Assembly: GCA_036382855.1 (NCBI GenBank)
Contig: DASVPO010000017.1
Location: forward strand, 58,174 to 122,173
Length of the DNA: 64,000 bases
Direction of reading: 5' to 3'
DNA from: DASVTR01 sp036382855
GTDB taxonomy: Bacteria > Acidobacteriota > Blastocatellia > Pyrinomonadales > Pyrinomonadaceae
Shown: positions 18,296-27,453 of the stretch, in pieces
How positions within the stretch are numbered: position 1 is the stretch's first letter
Layout: each line of letters starts with the position of its first letter
Notes under the pieces: model-generated
What the model saw: only the letters and a program-made list of their open reading frames with translations
Database searches by the model: none
Told to the model about the DNA's origin: nothing
Translations under genes and position numbers: made by a program

Positions 18296-19342
18296 TTAAG
18301 TTTGCGCATCCGTGTGCCGGTCTGTTCCGTTCGTCTCCCACGGACGCCAGAGCGCGGCGAGGGTTAATCCGGCGACGCCAAGGATGAGCGCGGTGGTTGT
18401 CAAAGGATGCAGAGAAGCTGTCGTGTAGAGGCTGCTTTCGGAGACATGGCCTTCGTATTCACCGCGTTCCTTCAGTTCACCTGATGCCTTGTAGAGTCCG
18501 TTGTCTTCACGGCTACGACGCGGAGGCCGGTCGCTCTGCTGCATCTCCAACATCGTCCACTCCATAGCCTTGTCCATCAGCCTCGGCGCATACTTCCCGG
18601 AGACTGAGATGGCCTTGCCGCCACCGCCCGCGAAAACATCTCGCTCAGGATATTCTGCGCAATGAAGGATAGCCTCTGCCACAACTTCGGGCGCGTAAAC
18701 GGGCGGCGGAAGCGTCGGCTCACCTTCCAGGTAGTTCTTGGCGTGTTGCGGGTAAGGCGTGTTGATTGCTCCGGGCTTGATTAACGTGACGGAGACGGGC
18801 GCGCCTTCCTGTTCAAGTTCCATCCTGAGCGCATCTGTGAAGCCTTTAACGGCGTGCTTCGAGGCGCTGTACATTCCCTGAATCGGAATCGCGCGGTCAG
18901 AGAGCGTGCTGCCGATATTGATGAGCGCTCCGCCGCGTCGCTTCAGATATTCGGCGGCGATGCGCGAGCCATAGACGACGCCCCAGAAGTTTGTCTCAAA
19001 AAGTCTACGGTGGTCTTCGTCCGTGACATCCATAATCTTGCCGTAGATGGAGACTCCTGCGTTGTTAATCCACGTGTCGAATCCGCCGAAACGTTGTGCG
19101 GCCGTCTCCGCGATGCGCCGCACGTCTTCCTCCTGAGCGACATCTGCGACGACCGCAATCGCTTCCCCGCCAGCCTCGTTAATCTCGTCGGCCAATCGCT
19201 GCAGGGCCTCTTCGCTGCGCGCTGCCAAAACCAGACGCGCGCCGCGCCTTGCTGCCATCCTCGCCGTCACCAATCCGATGCCGCTCGAAGCGCCCGTGAT
19301 GACGACCACCTGCGCGCTCAAATTCTTGAGTTCCAGATTCAT
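18296..19342 (-). CDS. SDR family oxidoreductase with C-terminal membrane segment
   Basis: NAD(P)-dependent short-chain dehydrogenase of 348 residues. The Rossmann glycine motif TGASSGIG is near residue 17, NNAG near residue 92, the catalytic serine in NIGSTLSD, and the YSASK catalytic Tyr-Lys pair near residue 159. The usual SDR length is about 250. The additional C-terminal 100 residues include a probable membrane helix (TTTALILGVAGLTLAALW), so the enzyme is probably tethered to the membrane. This longer form occurs in the bacterial SDR subgroup often annotated as SDR family oxidoreductase, whose substrate is unknown. AAGGGG lies about eight bases ahead of the ATG. Confidence 0.88.
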   Translation of the reverse strand: MNLELKNLSAQVVVITGASSGIGLVTARMAARRGARLVLAARSEEALQRLADEINEAGGEAIAVVADVAQEEDVRRIAETAAQRFGGFDTWINNAGVSIYGKIMDVTDEDHRRLFETNFWGVVYGSRIAAEYLKRRGGALINIGSTLSDRAIPIQGMYSASKHAVKGFTDALRMELEQEGAPVSVTLIKPGAINTPYPQHAKNYLEGEPTLPPPVYAPEVVAEAILHCAEYPERDVFAGGGGKAISVSGKYAPRLMDKAMEWTMLEMQQSDRPPRRSREDNGLYKASGELKERGEYEGHVSESSLYTTASLHPLTTTALILGVAGLTLAALWRPWETNGTDRHTDAQT

Positions 19343-19400
19343 TACTCTTCCCCTTCGTTCCGCTTGCTCTTTGCCTTACACTTTAATTCTTCCATCAAAC

Positions 19401-19838
19401 TCAACGCATATAGCGATGCTCGACCATCAAACAACGATTCTGCACCACCTTGATTCCGGCCTTTGCTAATTGCTCGGCCACAGCATCGTTGCGAATGCCC
19501 GACTGAAACCAGACGGCCTTCGGCATCTTGGCGAGAATGTCTTCGACGTGCCCGTTAATATCCTGCGGGCGACGGAAGACATCAACGAGGTCAATCTCGC
19601 CCGGTATCTCCGTTAACTTCCGATAGACCTTGCGCCCAAGAATCTCCGTCGCCTCAGGGTAATAGACCGGCACAGGAATTACGTCCAGACCGGCTCCCAC
19701 CAGATACTCTGCGACGTAGAAGGCAGGTTGATAGGAATCCTCTTCGGTCTTGATGCCGAGCACGGCGATGCGCTTCGTTTCAGCGAGCAGCCTTTGGATT
19801 CCCTCGTTGCTCTCGATAAGATTATTTTGCCAGCTCAT
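19401..19838 (-). CDS. CoA-binding domain protein (YccU type)
   Basis: Small cytosolic protein of 145 residues with a single Rossmann-like CoA-binding domain, as in YccU and related stand-alone CoA_binding_2 proteins. Typical segments are visible: KRIAVLGIKTEEDSYQPAFYVAEYL, VIPVPVYYPEATEILGRKVYRKL, LVDVFRRPQDI and AVWFQSGIRNDAVAEQLAKAGIKVVQNRCLMVEHRY. The VGLS-like loop of the classical family is replaced by LGIKTEEDS. Its exact role is unknown. It is transcribed with or just ahead of the SDR gene on the same strand. Confidence 0.85.
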   Translation of the reverse strand: MSWQNNLIESNEGIQRLLAETKRIAVLGIKTEEDSYQPAFYVAEYLVGAGLDVIPVPVYYPEATEILGRKVYRKLTEIPGEIDLVDVFRRPQDINGHVEDILAKMPKAVWFQSGIRNDAVAEQLAKAGIKVVQNRCLMVEHRYMR

Positions 19839-20075
19839 TTTTCGTTAAAGTGTGATTTGACCGTCCCGGTATGTTCAATAAACGAACAGACGCGCCGCAC
19901 ATTCGTACGTGTGCCAGCATCAGGAACACGCGCGCCGTCTCATTTACCGTTTGTTTTTCGCTTTACGCTTTTCCTAGCGGAAGCAGCAGCAAGCGCGATG
20001 CCAGATTAAGCGCACGCCGTAGGATTTTAGATTATGATGAGTTTATCTTTCGGCGCGGGAGTTTGGGGACAAGAG

Positions 20076-20495
20076 ATGAAACGAACGGAGAGCGCGGGCG
20101 GCATCGTCGTTAATGCTGCGACTGGATTGATTCTGGTTGTCAGTCAGTATGGGACATCATGGTCTTTACCGAAAGGCCACATCGAAGCGGGCGAAGACCG
20201 GCTCACGGCCGCGCGTCGTGAGATACGCGAAGAGTCTGGCGTCACACAACTGGACTACGTTAAGGATTTGGGCAGCTACAGTCGTTATAAACTCTCGCCC
20301 GCTGGCGGCGAAGACCCTACCGAGTTGAAGGTCATACACATGTTTCTCTTCAAGACCGCCGAAGAAACCCTGCGACCGCTTGACCCCGCCAACCCTGAGG
20401 CACGCTGGGTGGAAAAAGAAATGGTCGCTCAACTACTGACTCACCCCGAGGACAGAGAATTTTTCCTGAAAGCCACGAAGGACACCCTGGACTAA
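20076..20495 (+). CDS. NUDIX hydrolase
   Basis: Cytosolic NUDIX hydrolase of 139 residues, counted from the ATG at 20076 (MKRTESAGGIVVN). The in-frame start at 20034 adds 14 residues not expected in the family. The NUDIX box G-x5-E-x7-R-E-x2-E-E-x-G is complete in GHIEAGEDRLTAARREIREES, with its metal-binding glutamates. The surrounding SAGGIVVN and WSLPKGHIE resemble diadenosine polyphosphate or related nucleotide hydrolases. The substrate cannot be told from sequence. Palindrome J begins right at its stop codon. Confidence 0.9.
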   Translation: MKRTESAGGIVVNAATGLILVVSQYGTSWSLPKGHIEAGEDRLTAARREIREESGVTQLDYVKDLGSYSRYKLSPAGGEDPTELKVIHMFLFKTAEETLRPLDPANPEARWVEKEMVAQLLTHPEDREFFLKATKDTLD

Positions 20496-20496
20496 A

Positions 20497-20574
20497 ACTA
20501 TCGAATAGCCTATGACGGACGACAGCAACCGCTCCGCATATAGTATTCGATAGTATCCGATAGCTACTCACCCG
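20497..20574. repeat. Palindrome J between nudix and rluD-like genes
   Basis: ACTATCGAATA (20497-20507) faces TATTCGATAGT (20544-20554), followed by a further copy of the unit as TATCCGATAG. The plan is like the heptamer-armed family, but the unit is about ten bases and the centre differs. It separates convergent genes and may be a terminator. Confidence 0.6.
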
Positions 20575-20579
20575 CCTCA

Positions 20580-21602
20580 CTACGCGTTCATCATCTTCTC
20601 TATCTCAAACGGCAGCGGCGATTCAAACTCCATCCAGCGGCCGCCCGACGGATGATGAAAGGCTAAGCGCGCAGCATGCAGGCACAAACGCACGCCCTTG
20701 CTCGCAGCGCCGTACCACTCATCACCGATGATTGCGTGGCCCACGTGAGCGCAATGAATACGTAGTTGGTTCGTGCGTCCCGTCACAGGCTCAAGCTCTA
20801 CCAGTGTTCGCTCGCTTCCACGCCGAACCACACGCAGCCGCGTCTCGGCAGGCTTGCCGTTACCCAGCACTCTCCAGTGCGGTTGTGCTCCGGCCGGGTC
20901 GCGTCCGATGGGCGCTGTGATGTGCAACTCATCTTTTGAGACGTGGCCCGACACGACCGCAAGGTATCGCTTTTCGACGAGGCGATGATGGAAGTGGCGC
21001 GAGAGGATGCTTAACGCGCGCTGGTTTTTGGCAACCACCATCAGGCCCGAAGTCGCACGGTCGAGCCGGTGCACGATTCCGGGGCGCACGACCTCTCCCA
21101 TCTTTGCGACCTTAGATTTCAAATTCCGATACGGCGATTCAACATCCGGGACAGGCGCTTCAAATTCCACTGGTTGACCGTTCTGTAATTCATCCCGGCG
21201 CGCATCCTTTTCTTCAATCAGGCTTCTATTCAAGTGGTACGCGAGCGCGTTGGCGAGCGTGCCGCTTTTGACGCCGCGCGTCGGATGAACGAGCATCCCT
21301 GCCGGCTTGACGACGACCAGCAAGTCGTCGTCTTCATACTTGGTTTCAAGTTCCAGAGGCTCCGGCGTCATCGCACCGGGCACATGCTCCTTAATCAAGA
21401 GTTCGACGACATCGCCGCTTCTGACCTGACGGCCCGCGTGCGCCGCCCTGCCATTGACCTTGCACGCACCCTGCTCCAACAGACCCGCTATCCGCAGGCG
21501 GCTCAGTTGGCCCAACCGCGCCGCCAGAAACTCGTCAAGCCGCTGCGCGCACGCTTCAACCTCGACATGAAGCTCAACAGATTCTTTCATCACACCCGTC
21601 AT
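20580..21602 (-). CDS. RluD-type pseudouridine synthase
   Basis: RNA pseudouridine synthase of the RluA/RluC/RluD family, 340 residues. The N-terminal S4 RNA-binding domain (about residues 15-75) reads RLDEFLAARLGQLSRLRIAGLLEQGACKVNG. The catalytic domain follows with GMLVHP, the catalytic aspartate in GIVHRLDRATSGLMVVAKN (about 175-190), and VTGRTNQLRIHCAHVGHAI IGDEWYG. These motifs predict isomerisation of uridine in 23S rRNA or tRNA, most like RluD. The insertion at about 120-165 is longer than usual. The start could also be the ATG at 21590. Confidence 0.93.
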   Translation of the reverse strand: MTGVMKESVELHVEVEACAQRLDEFLAARLGQLSRLRIAGLLEQGACKVNGRAAHAGRQVRSGDVVELLIKEHVPGAMTPEPLELETKYEDDDLLVVVKPAGMLVHPTRGVKSGTLANALAYHLNRSLIEEKDARRDELQNGQPVEFEAPVPDVESPYRNLKSKVAKMGEVVRPGIVHRLDRATSGLMVVAKNQRALSILSRHFHHRLVEKRYLAVVSGHVSKDELHITAPIGRDPAGAQPHWRVLGNGKPAETRLRVVRRGSERTLVELEPVTGRTNQLRIHCAHVGHAIIGDEWYGAASKGVRLCLHAARLAFHHPSGGRWMEFESPLPFEIEKMMNA

Positions 21603-21605
21603 AAT

Positions 21606-21687
21606 TTTACTCGTTGATTCAATGCGGTCGTGTCATCGTTTAATAAACGAATCAACGAGTAAATGACTAAACGGCTAAACGACTAAA
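21606..21687. repeat. Palindrome G between rluD-like gene and hrpB
   Basis: A perfect 15-bp inverted repeat (21606-21620 against 21649-21663) encloses a smaller palindrome TCGTTTA-A-TAAACGA (21636-21650). To its right are tandem CTAAACG-type units up to the hrpB stop codon. It resembles the heptamer-armed family in plan and gene-end location. It lies upstream of the rluD-like start and downstream of hrpB, both on the minus strand. Confidence 0.65.
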
Positions 21688-24295
21688 GCCCCGTGTCCGG
21701 CTCTTCCGGCCAAGCGTGGCGCGGGTAACGGCGGCTGAGTTCGCGTCGCACCTGCGGATAATGGCGCTTCCAGAATCCTGCGAGGTCTTGCGTGACCTGC
21801 ACGGGCCGCTGGTTGGGTGCGAGCAGATGAAGCACGACGCTGACTCGCCGGCCGCCCACCCTCGGCCCTTCTTTCATGCCGAAGAAATCCTGCAATCTGG
21901 ACGCGACCCACGGCGCTTGCCCAGCTTCATAATTGATACGCGCCTGTCGTCCGCTGGCGAGCCTCACGCGTTCGGGAGCAAGCGTTGAGAGCAGCCGCGC
22001 CTGCTCGTGGCTCAGTTTGCCGCGAAGCTCATTGAGTAGAGCGCCGGAGCGCGCGGCCTCGCGCAGTTCTATAAAGCTGCGCCTGCCTTCGCACAAGCGC
22101 CTCAGGCTCTCACGGACATCATCTTCGCCAAGCACTGGAAAACTTTTTTCGGGAAACGTGCGCGCCATAAATTCTACACGCGCAAGGAAACCATCAATCG
22201 CTTCTCTCTCAACGAAAGCCTGCCCGCCCGCCGCGAGTGCCGACTCTGCCAGCAGTCGCGAGACTTCAACGCTTCCAGCCTCGCTCACGCGAGTCTCGTC
22301 CAGCACGAGTCCTTCGTAAACCAATCTCCTGACGACTTCGACGCGCTCTGCTTCCGCGTTCCACTCGACATCGCTCGTCTCAACTATGTCGTCCGCGAAG
22401 AGGTCGAGCAACCACTCGGGCTCAATCGCGCTGGCGAGGCGAACAAAGGTGCTGCCTCTACCGCGCCCGCGCCTGCCCGTCTCAGAGCGTTCTTCAGCAT
22501 CAACGACCACCAGAAACTCTGCCGTTCGCACAACGCTTTCCGGCGCGAGCCGCGCTGCGCCGCCGCCCGCCAGCAAGACTTCATCGCTCGCCTCATTCGC
22601 TTCAGTTGCAGAACTACGCCGACGCGCCAAGCGGTCTGGATAACCCGCGAGAATAGAGATCAACAACTCCGTTTCCTGCGCTGGCGAGAGCGTATCTCTC
22701 GTCGTCGCATCCTTCTCAACCTGCGCCTTTACGTTTCCGCACAAACGCCGGAGCTGCCTGCTCACTCGCTCAACCGCACGCACGGCGCTGGCGTCAAGCT
22801 GCAACTCACGCAGGCGTGCAGTCGCAAAATCAACTCTTTCAGCCTCTATGAAAAGGTCGTACAACTCAAGCAAGTCGGAAGGGCCGTGAGCGATTGCGCG
22901 CGACTGCGCACCCTCGCGCGAACCGCGCAGGATTTGGCTGGCGCGTATATCACGCTCGTTGATGAGCGCCGCAATCACACACGCTGGCCGAGCTACGCCG
23001 CGCGCTCCGGCCTCAACCAACATTCGCGACAGCCTCGGATGGAGCGGCAGGCGCAGCATGCGCTCTCCCGTTTCTGTCAGACGCCCGCCCTCATCGAGCG
23101 CGCCCAACTTGCGCAGCAAACCTCCGGCGGCATCGAGCGCGGGCGCGTCCGGCGCTTCAAACCAGTCGAAGTTGTGAAGGTCTCTGATGCCTGCGGCGTG
23201 CAGTTCGAGCGCGGGTTCGGCCAAGTCTAAGCGACGGATTTCAGGCGCTTCGTGTGCGGGGCGCGCTGCGAAGTCCTGCGCGGTATAGAGACGCAGGCAA
23301 CGGCCCGGCCGTGTTCGTCCTGCACGTCCTGCGCGCTGTGTGGCGGCGGCCTGACTGATGCGTTGCACGTTGAGCGTCCTGACGCCGGACCAGTGTGAGT
23401 GGCCCGCGATGCGCGCCAGCCCGCAGTCAATCACAGCGACGACGCCCTCTATCGTTATGGAAGTCTCGGCCACGTTGGTCGAGAGGATAACTTTGCGTCT
23501 CTCTGCGGGGCGCACCGCTCGTTCCTGTTCGGCCACAGGCAACTCGCCGTGCAGCGGGAGGATTAACAACTGAGCTTCTGCCGCCAGCGCTGCACACGCG
23601 CTTTGTGCACGCCGTATCTCGGCCGCGCCCGGAAGAAAGACCAGCACGTCGCCCTCTAAACGTTCTGCAACGAGCCTGCGGACGGCCGCTTCAACCTGCA
23701 ACGCAAGCGGGCGCTCGTCCTCTCGCGAGAGATGTTCGACTGCGACATCAAAGCGGCGTCCTTCGGAGCGCAGAACGGGACATTGGCCCAGATACTCTGC
23801 GATGGGCGCGGCATCCAGCGTGGCCGACATGGCGACGATGCGCAAGTCGGGTCTTGTGCCGGACTGCAAGCGCTTGAGCAGTGCGAGCGCGAGGTCTGCC
23901 GGCAGATGTCGCTCGTGGAATTCGTCTAGGATGACGACACGTGCGCGTGAGAGTTGAGGGTCGGAGAGCAGCCTTCTCGTCAAGACTCCTTCTGTCAGAA
24001 AACGCAGGCGCGTGCGTGGGCCGCCGACTTCTTCAAAGCGCACCTGATAACCGATTGTCTCGCCGAGCCGTTCATTTCTTTCTTCAGCCACGCGCCGCGC
24101 CGCCATGCGCGTCGCCAGCCGGCGCGGCTCCAACACCCAGACTTCGCCATCGCCCGCCAGCCCCGCATCAAGCAGAGCAGGCGGCACACGCGTCGTCTTC
24201 CCTGCTCCGGGCGGCGCTTCAATCACCAGATTCGGCGCACGCCGCAAAGACTCGATGATTTCCGGCACGAGCGCGTCAATAGGCAAAGGCTGCAT
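21683..24295 (-). CDS. hrpB: ATP-dependent helicase HrpB
   Basis: DEAH/RHA-type helicase of 870 residues, the size of bacterial HrpB. Walker A is APPGAGKTTRVPPAL (about residues 24-38), motif Ia is in LEPRRLATRMAARRVAEE, motif II is DEFH (ILDEFHERHLPADLALALL), motif III is SATLD, and motif VI is QRAGRAGRTRPGRCLRLY (about 318-335). The HA2-type and HrpB C-terminal regions follow, ending in the conserved RKRHYPQVR/RRYPRHAWPEEP region. HrpB is an RNA-helicase-like protein with a poorly known role. The start at 24295 has no Shine-Dalgarno sequence; palindrome H begins six bases upstream. Confidence 0.95.
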   Translation of the reverse strand: MQPLPIDALVPEIIESLRRAPNLVIEAPPGAGKTTRVPPALLDAGLAGDGEVWVLEPRRLATRMAARRVAEERNERLGETIGYQVRFEEVGGPRTRLRFLTEGVLTRRLLSDPQLSRARVVILDEFHERHLPADLALALLKRLQSGTRPDLRIVAMSATLDAAPIAEYLGQCPVLRSEGRRFDVAVEHLSREDERPLALQVEAAVRRLVAERLEGDVLVFLPGAAEIRRAQSACAALAAEAQLLILPLHGELPVAEQERAVRPAERRKVILSTNVAETSITIEGVVAVIDCGLARIAGHSHWSGVRTLNVQRISQAAATQRAGRAGRTRPGRCLRLYTAQDFAARPAHEAPEIRRLDLAEPALELHAAGIRDLHNFDWFEAPDAPALDAAGGLLRKLGALDEGGRLTETGERMLRLPLHPRLSRMLVEAGARGVARPACVIAALINERDIRASQILRGSREGAQSRAIAHGPSDLLELYDLFIEAERVDFATARLRELQLDASAVRAVERVSRQLRRLCGNVKAQVEKDATTRDTLSPAQETELLISILAGYPDRLARRRSSATEANEASDEVLLAGGGAARLAPESVVRTAEFLVVVDAEERSETGRRGRGRGSTFVRLASAIEPEWLLDLFADDIVETSDVEWNAEAERVEVVRRLVYEGLVLDETRVSEAGSVEVSRLLAESALAAGGQAFVEREAIDGFLARVEFMARTFPEKSFPVLGEDDVRESLRRLCEGRRSFIELREAARSGALLNELRGKLSHEQARLLSTLAPERVRLASGRQARINYEAGQAPWVASRLQDFFGMKEGPRVGGRRVSVVLHLLAPNQRPVQVTQDLAGFWKRHYPQVRRELSRRYPRHAWPEEPDTGL

Positions 24296-24300
24296 AGATA

Positions 24301-24417
24301 TAAACGATGAACGCGGAACGATGAACGATGAAGTAAACGGAGAACAAAAACCACTCAGGCTTTCTTCAGTTCATTGCTGCCGCGTTCTGCGTTCATCGTT
24401 CCGCGTTCATCGTTAAT
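24301..24417. repeat. Heptamer-armed palindrome H
   Basis: The left arm has GATGAAC-type units (with GCGGAAC variants), the right arm GTTCATC/GTTCCGC units. It is the same heptamer as copy A, 23 kb away. The centre is ACCACTCAGGCTTTC, less like the other centres. It fills the gap between the exporter's 3' end and the hrpB start, both on the minus strand. Confidence 0.75.
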
Positions 24418-24418
24418 T

Positions 24419-26050
24419 TCAATCTCCCTCTACTGCGACAGGCTCGTGCTCCGAATCGAGCGCGGTTATCTCGGCGACTACCAGCCGCTCGCCGGATTTG
24501 GCCGTACAAGCATCCTGCGGTGGCTGCTCGTGCGCGGCGTCGCCGCTCTTGGGAAGCCAGAAACAGATGAGAAGAGAGAGCGCCGCGCCAATCGTCCCGA
24601 CCCAGAAGACGTTGTGAATCGCGGAGGCTAATGAGCCTTGCAGCACGTTAAGAATCTGCGGAGGCAGGGCGGCGCGTGCTTCCGGCTCGATTAGCGCGTT
24701 TGGATTTGCGGCCAAGCTGGCTGCGGCTTCCGGCGTTAAAACTGCGCCTGCGCCGAGCGCGGCTGCGCTTAAGTGGGAGGCGAGTCCGGCTGAGAGCACA
24801 GCGCCCATGATGGCGACGCCGACAGCGCCGCCGATGGAGCGTGAAAACTGGTTGAGCGATGTGGCGATGCCGAGTTGCGTGCGCGGGACGGCCTGCTGGA
24901 CGGCGATGAGCAGCGTCAGCATTGTTAGTCCTAAGCCTGCGCCAATCATCACCAGATCAACGTAGAGCCAGAGGCGCGAAGTCGTGCGTTGAAACATTGA
25001 GAGCAGAATCATGCCGAGCGTGAGCAGGATGAAGCCCGCGATGCTGGTCGGGCGATAGCCAATCTTCAGCAGCAGCCGCCCGCCGACGACAGACATGCTC
25101 ACCCAACTGAGCATCAGCGGCATCAACAGCGACCCTGCTTCCGTGGCGCTTGAGCCGAGCGCGCCCTGCGCGAAGAGCGGGACAAACGTAATCGCACCGA
25201 ACATCGCGACGCCAGCCAGAAAGCCTGTCGTGACGGCGATGGTGACGACGCGATTTCTGAACAAACGGAAAGGCACAATCGGGTCTTTAGCGCGGCGCTC
25301 GACGAGGACGAAGAGAACTGTTAACAGGGCTGCTCCGGCAAAGAGCGCGAGGTTGCGCGGGGCTGTCAGAGTTGCGAAGCTCGTTCCGCCTTCAACCAGT
25401 GCAAGCATGAGAAGCGTGATGGCCGCTGTCAGCGTTGCTGCTCCTGCGTAGTCAATGGCGGGGCGCTCCTGCCGTTTCGGTTCTTTGAGCGCGAGGCCGA
25501 GAATCAGGGCCGCGGCCATCCCGAAGGGAACGTTAAGATAAAAGACCCAGCGCCACGAAAGCTGGTCTGTGATGAAGCCGCCGACGATTGGCCCAACGAT
25601 GCTTGCCAATCCCCAGACGCCGCTAAAGAGCGCCTGTATGCGTGCGCGCTCCTGTATGGTGTAGATGTCACCGATGATGGTCAGGCCGAGCGGGATGAGT
25701 GCGCCCGCGCCCAAGCCTTGCAGCGCGCGGAAGGCTATCAGTTGGGGCATCGAAGTAGAGACGCCGGAGAGCACGGAGCCGAGAAGAAAGATGGCGATGC
25801 CGAGTTGATAAAAGAGCCTGCGTCCGTAGAGGTCTGAGAGCTTGCCCCAGACGGGAACGGTGACGGTCGAAGTGATCAGGTAAGCGGAGAAGACCCAACT
25901 GTAGTGGCTCAAGCCGCCGAGCGATGCGATGACGGTCGGCATCGCCGTACTGACGACCGTCGCTTCGAGCGCGGCGAGAAACGTTCCCGTCAAAACGCCC
26001 GCCGTGACGGCCCAGCGCCGCCTCGCAGACATAGAGAGTGTTGGCGTCAA
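24419..26050 (-). CDS. EmrB/QacA family drug exporter (MFS, 14 TM)
   Basis: Proton-driven multidrug efflux transporter of the DHA2 family, 543 residues with about 14 helices. Family marks are present: TFLAALEATVVSTAMPTVIASL in helix 1 with the acidic residue of motif D1, the loop WGKLSDLYGRRLFYQLGI (motif A), and ALQGLGAGALIPLG with GPIVGGFI (motif C). The start is uncertain: TTG at 26050, ATG at 26032, or a rarer codon just upstream, where GGGGGA is found at about 26080. The C-terminal cytoplasmic tail is longer than usual. A 9-bp inverted repeat sits 51-83 bases upstream and suggests control by a TetR-type repressor encoded elsewhere. Confidence 0.9.
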   Translation of the reverse strand: MTPTLSMSARRRWAVTAGVLTGTFLAALEATVVSTAMPTVIASLGGLSHYSWVFSAYLITSTVTVPVWGKLSDLYGRRLFYQLGIAIFLLGSVLSGVSTSMPQLIAFRALQGLGAGALIPLGLTIIGDIYTIQERARIQALFSGVWGLASIVGPIVGGFITDQLSWRWVFYLNVPFGMAAALILGLALKEPKRQERPAIDYAGAATLTAAITLLMLALVEGGTSFATLTAPRNLALFAGAALLTVLFVLVERRAKDPIVPFRLFRNRVVTIAVTTGFLAGVAMFGAITFVPLFAQGALGSSATEAGSLLMPLMLSWVSMSVVGGRLLLKIGYRPTSIAGFILLTLGMILLSMFQRTTSRLWLYVDLVMIGAGLGLTMLTLLIAVQQAVPRTQLGIATSLNQFSRSIGGAVGVAIMGAVLSAGLASHLSAAALGAGAVLTPEAAASLAANPNALIEPEARAALPPQILNVLQGSLASAIHNVFWVGTIGAALSLLICFWLPKSGDAAHEQPPQDACTAKSGERLVVAEITALDSEHEPVAVEGD

Positions 26051-26100
26051 TTGCTGTGTCGTACTGATGATTGAAATCCCCCGTGTTCGTTTACAATAAA

Positions 26101-26133
26101 TTAGCTGTCTAAAAAATAACAGTTGACAGCTAA
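26101..26133. promoter_or_regulatory. Inverted repeat upstream of the MFS gene, putative operator
   Basis: TTAGCTGTC (26101-26109) and GACAGCTAA (26125-26133) form an exact 9-bp inverted repeat with a 15-base spacer. It lies at about -51 to -83 relative to the exporter's start. Spacing and position fit a repressor-binding site for a TetR- or MarR-like regulator; no regulator gene is adjacent. Confidence 0.55.
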
Positions 26134-26285
26134 GATGAACAGCGATATATAGCCGCTACCATTATTGGTGAGCTAACAAAAGCCTCACTTCATAGCAAGT
26201 CCCGCTTTGTTAGTCTCAGATAAACTTCAATCAAGACCTGTCTCCATCGAGAAGTTTTGTATTACCACATCAATAGGGAGAGCAC

Positions 26286-26419
26286 ATGTCGAAATCAGAT
26301 AAAAACAGTCTCTTTTCAAACTCTTTACCTTAGCAATTCTTTTTTCCTGCCTGCTGTTGTTAGATGGCAAATCAGTCGGATCTTGCTCAAACGGAATTGG
26401 CTGGTTAATTTTTCGTTAA
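26286..26419 (+). pseudogene. Decayed signal-peptide fragment, paralogue of the gene at 26632
   Basis: An ATG at 26286 preceded by AGGGAG begins MSKSDKNSLF and hits a stop after 15 codons. A one-base shift restores a hydrophobic leader (LFKLFTLAILFSCLLLL) that closely resembles the start of the intact gene at 26632 (ILFKLCILCC). The string TTTTCAAACTCT and the AGGGAGA ribosome-binding site are shared by both. This looks like the frameshifted, truncated 5' end of a duplicated secreted-protein gene. The remaining bases of 26134-26631 show no other gene. Confidence 0.5.
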
Positions 26420-26631
26420 ACATTTTATTGACAGAGCTACTAAACAGGTATATATAGCGGTTGGCGCGCGCCTTGATAAGGCTGGCAAGCGCCTCACTCC
26501 GATTCGAGCACTGCTTTTGCCTAGCCACACATTAACGTCCCAAGCGTTGGAAAAGATTGTAGGTCGGGCACATCCCCGGCAATGATTTTTGTTACGCTCC
26601 TCTTGAAACTTAAAAATTAAGGGAGAAGGCC

Positions 26632-27441
26632 ATGTCAAGCTCACCAGCCCTTACTATTCTTTTCAAACTCTGTATTCTATGTTGCCTTATCTTTGGTTTA
26701 TGGTTCTTCTCCGGGAGGGCCACTTCACAAATCTTCAATCTTCCGAGCGCTCAACAAACTCAGTCTCAAATCCCGGTCACAGTCAACCAGATGCAAACGC
26801 AGAATGGTGTCATTCCCGTTGAACTATACTGTGATAATGCAGAGCTATCTGCGCCGAATTCCCTTGAGAGACTACGCTGCGTCATAAAGAACAATACCAA
26901 CAAAAAAATTACCGCAGTAACCATCAACACTTCTATCGTCCTCGAAAGCGGAGGAAAGTCATCTCTGGATTCCGGCTTTCTTACCCTTCAAGCATTCGTT
27001 CATCCAGATTTCCGTGAAGAACATCGAGATAGCCTAATCTCGCCGGGAGAAGAACGGCCTGTTGAAGACGCCGCAGTCAGCTATGACGACGCTGTGATTA
27101 CGGGATTCAGAACGCGGATTGATTATGTAGAATTTGCAGACAACACCGCGATGGGTATCAATCAAGCTGGCTCACGAATAGTCGCTGACGTTAGGGCGGG
27201 AGCAACAAAATATAAAAATTGGCTGACTCATAAATACAATCGAAGCGGAAAATCGTTGGAGGCAATAGTCCCGCTGCTTGAAAAGAGTTCCCCTCTCCCC
27301 GAAGAAATCGGAATTCAAAACGACGGTCAGCAACAGGGAGCAATACTTTATCGAAACTACGCGCGCAAAACCTATGAGAATAAAGGGGCGGATGCTCTCA
27401 TCAAACACCTCAAGTCAACAACCTCTGCCGCAACCCAATAG
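26632..27441 (+). CDS. Secreted protein of unknown function
   Basis: Exported protein of 269 residues that I do not recognise. A signal sequence (about residues 1-32, hydrophobic core ILFKLCILCCLIFGLWFF) is followed by a beta-rich region containing LRCVIKNNTNKKITAVTINT (about 80-105), a pattern common in proteins that comment on cysteine-paired domains. The C-terminal third is helical (about 190-265). GGGAGAAGG precedes the ATG. The base composition (many ATA, AAT and TCA codons) is more AT-rich than the neighbours, which hints at horizontal gain. It is followed 12 bases later by the broken secreted gene at 27454. Confidence 0.65.
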   Translation: MSSSPALTILFKLCILCCLIFGLWFFSGRATSQIFNLPSAQQTQSQIPVTVNQMQTQNGVIPVELYCDNAELSAPNSLERLRCVIKNNTNKKITAVTINTSIVLESGGKSSLDSGFLTLQAFVHPDFREEHRDSLISPGEERPVEDAAVSYDDAVITGFRTRIDYVEFADNTAMGINQAGSRIVADVRAGATKYKNWLTHKYNRSGKSLEAIVPLLEKSSPLPEEIGIQNDGQQQGAILYRNYARKTYENKGADALIKHLKSTTSAATQ

Positions 27442-27453
27442 GAGGTCAACTCA

